The notes below the pieces were generated by a model, which was not told the DNA's origin, made no database searches, and saw only the letters and a program-made list of their open reading frames with translations. Below are positions 23,922 through 24,974 of a stretch of 24,974 bases of DNA, one piece after another. The stretch's first letter is position 1; every line of letters begins with the position of its first letter. The stretch spans positions 1-24,974 of the forward strand of contig PJAB01000509.1 of the NCBI GenBank assembly GCA_002887195.1, written 5' to 3'. The position numbers were made by a program, and so were the translations under genes. Origin of the DNA: Chrysochromulina parva (taxonomy: Eukaryota; Haptophyta; Prymnesiales; Chrysochromulinaceae).

Positions 23922-24897
23922 ATGCGGGCGCGCACGCGAGGACGGGGGCGCTGTAGTGGGCCGCAGCTCGCTGTGAGTACGGCGCGTGTCCCAGATGAGA
24001 ATCGAGACCTCCTGCAGCTGCAGACTGAGCGAGAGGTCACGGGGCGGCGCCCTGGATACCGCGCGCCGCGCCGCGTGGCACGCCGTATCGAGCGCGTGGA
24101 GCGGCACGAACACCACGAGGCATGTCGGCCCTTGGTGGCAAATGGCGGTGCGCACGAGCGCACCGCTGCCCCCGATGACGCCGTCCGTTGCTCGTCGCTC
24201 GTCGCTCGCGGTGTCATGGCAGACGAGCGTGAGCACACGTGGCGGTGAGAGCGCGAGGGTCGCCGCGTGTGCGCTGCTCGGAGTGCGCGAGACCAACAGA
24301 CGATCTCCCTCGATCTCCCGCGCGCTCGACTCGAGGGAGATTGGACGAGATAGATTCTCCTCCATGGCGACCGCCAAGCAAAACGGCCGTTGGGCGCCTG
24401 GGGCGAGCCGCAGCAGGGCATCGTGCGGCGCGGCGGCGTCCTTGATAAAGAGTGGCTCCGATGTCAGGTTATGGAGCAGGATTGCGGGCTGAGGGTCGAG
24501 CTGCATGAGCACGTGGCGCATGCCGGTAGCTTCGTCGAGGACGACATCGAGGATGAGCAAGGTACGTTGTTGGCCGCACTCCGACGCGAGCGCCACCCGC
24601 TGCCGCCAGCCAGTTTTGGCCAGCCCGACCTCGATCTCCCGACTCCAGATCCAGGTGGGCGGTTCGGCACTGCTCGAGCCCGCACTGACGCCGTCCGCCC
24701 AATCATCCTCACCGTCTTCCTCGCCCTCATCCTTCTCGTCCTCGCCGAGCAGCCTCGGCTTGCCTTGCTCAATGGAGAGGACGTGAGGCTCGACACAGAT
24801 TTGGACCACGGTGAGAGTCACAGGATGACCCGCCTCATCAAGCGCGCCGGAGCTCTGCCAACGCAACAGCTCTGCAGTTTGGTTGTCGCCACCGTCA

Positions 24898-24932
<35 letters not shown>

Positions 24933-24974
24933 GCCGTCGCCGCCGCCGCCGCCGCCGCCCGCGCCCCCGCCGCC
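22101..24974 (-). CDS. VPS13: VPS13-type lipid-transfer protein, C-terminal part (5' end beyond window)
   Basis: The minus-strand frame is open to the window edge, giving 957 residues with the true start outside; the TTG at 24866 is not a start. C-terminal VPS13 features are visible: the adaptor-like segment AILLHNLTSEPLFIKDA, then SMVYIERLEIGALDLTVSAR (about 23270-23210). A C-terminal helical region follows with GLLGNPTALLRSMGIGLSDA, FVEGAVAGASSLLQHVSHGA and VGKGLLGVVTKPVGGALELV, and the end resembles the C-terminal PH-like domain (VLAHELVLSHAALYLLREQR). VPS13 proteins are bridge-like carriers moving phospholipids at membrane contact sites, usually over 3,000 residues long, so most of the protein should lie beyond 24974. 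Low-complexity inserts include a His/Gln run, an Ala run and Asp/Gly runs, longer than in typical family members. Confidence 0.85.
23874..23929 (-). repeat. CTG/ATG trinucleotide tract (Gln/His run in VPS13)
   Basis: On the plus strand CTG and then ATG triplets alternate in runs. On the minus strand these encode mixed runs of His (CAT) and Gln (CAG). This is a microsatellite in a nonconserved loop. Confidence 0.9.
24891..24974 (-). repeat. GGC/GAC codon tract (Gly/Asp run) at window edge
   Basis: The minus strand reads as almost pure GGC and GAC codons, encoding long Gly runs interrupted by Asp. It keeps the VPS13 frame open to the edge. Such tracts are prone to assembly and length error. 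Confidence 0.88.

Noticed and set aside
24864..24866. TTG as the start of the VPS13-type protein
   Set aside because: The frame stays open to the window edge, and VPS13 proteins extend far further N-terminal, so the gene is truncated by the window.

Overview
The window is nuclear DNA of a eukaryote: GC-rich, gene-dense and poor in introns. All recognisable housekeeping genes are eukaryotic types (GRWD1, EBP2, POLA2, NFU1, VPS13). Proteins are rich in Ala, Gly and Asp/Glu with many in-frame tandem repeats. This fits a GC-rich microalga or other protist. A haptophyte-like or pelagophyte-like alga is my best guess, but that is inference; nothing here is diagnostic of a species.

Layout. (1) 216-5148, plus strand: GRWD1/Rrb1-type WD40 protein, then an NB-ARC/leucine-rich-repeat (NLR-type) gene, then EBP2. 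The NLR gene looks broken into three frames, but two very short GT-AG introns (74 and 68 nt) restore one 649-codon frame. GRWD1 and EBP2 both act in 60S ribosome biogenesis. (2) 5800-8815: POLA2 (minus) and NFU1 (plus) diverge from a 235-nt shared promoter containing an E2F-type TTTCGCGCC site. (3) 9265-10857: a secreted acid-sphingomyelinase-like phosphodiesterase with an EF-hand. (4) 11231-12386: a CbtB/CbtA pair, two small membrane proteins known in bacteria as a candidate cobalt transporter, on one strand in overlapping frames. (5) 12985-17271: a ~1,430-residue repeat-rich coiled-coil protein ending in an HMMR/kinesin-12-like motif. (6) 17917-21900, minus: an unfamiliar protein joining a multi-pass membrane region to a CCCH-like zinc finger and a repeat-rich tail. 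(7) 22101-24974, minus: the C-terminal part of a VPS13-type lipid-transfer protein, open at the window edge.

The most interesting points are these. First, the bacterial-type CbtB-CbtA pair sits in a eukaryotic locus, where no AUG lies between the two start codons and a two-codon uORF precedes the first. Second, both NLR introns carry direct repeats across their splice junctions (6 and 18 nt), as expected of recently gained introns. Third, the HMMR/kinesin-12-like tail and the membrane/zinc-finger fusion deserve follow-up.

The genes do not form one pathway; this reads as an ordinary stretch of compact protist chromosome with one probable horizontally acquired module. Family calls come from motif recognition by eye, without database searches.
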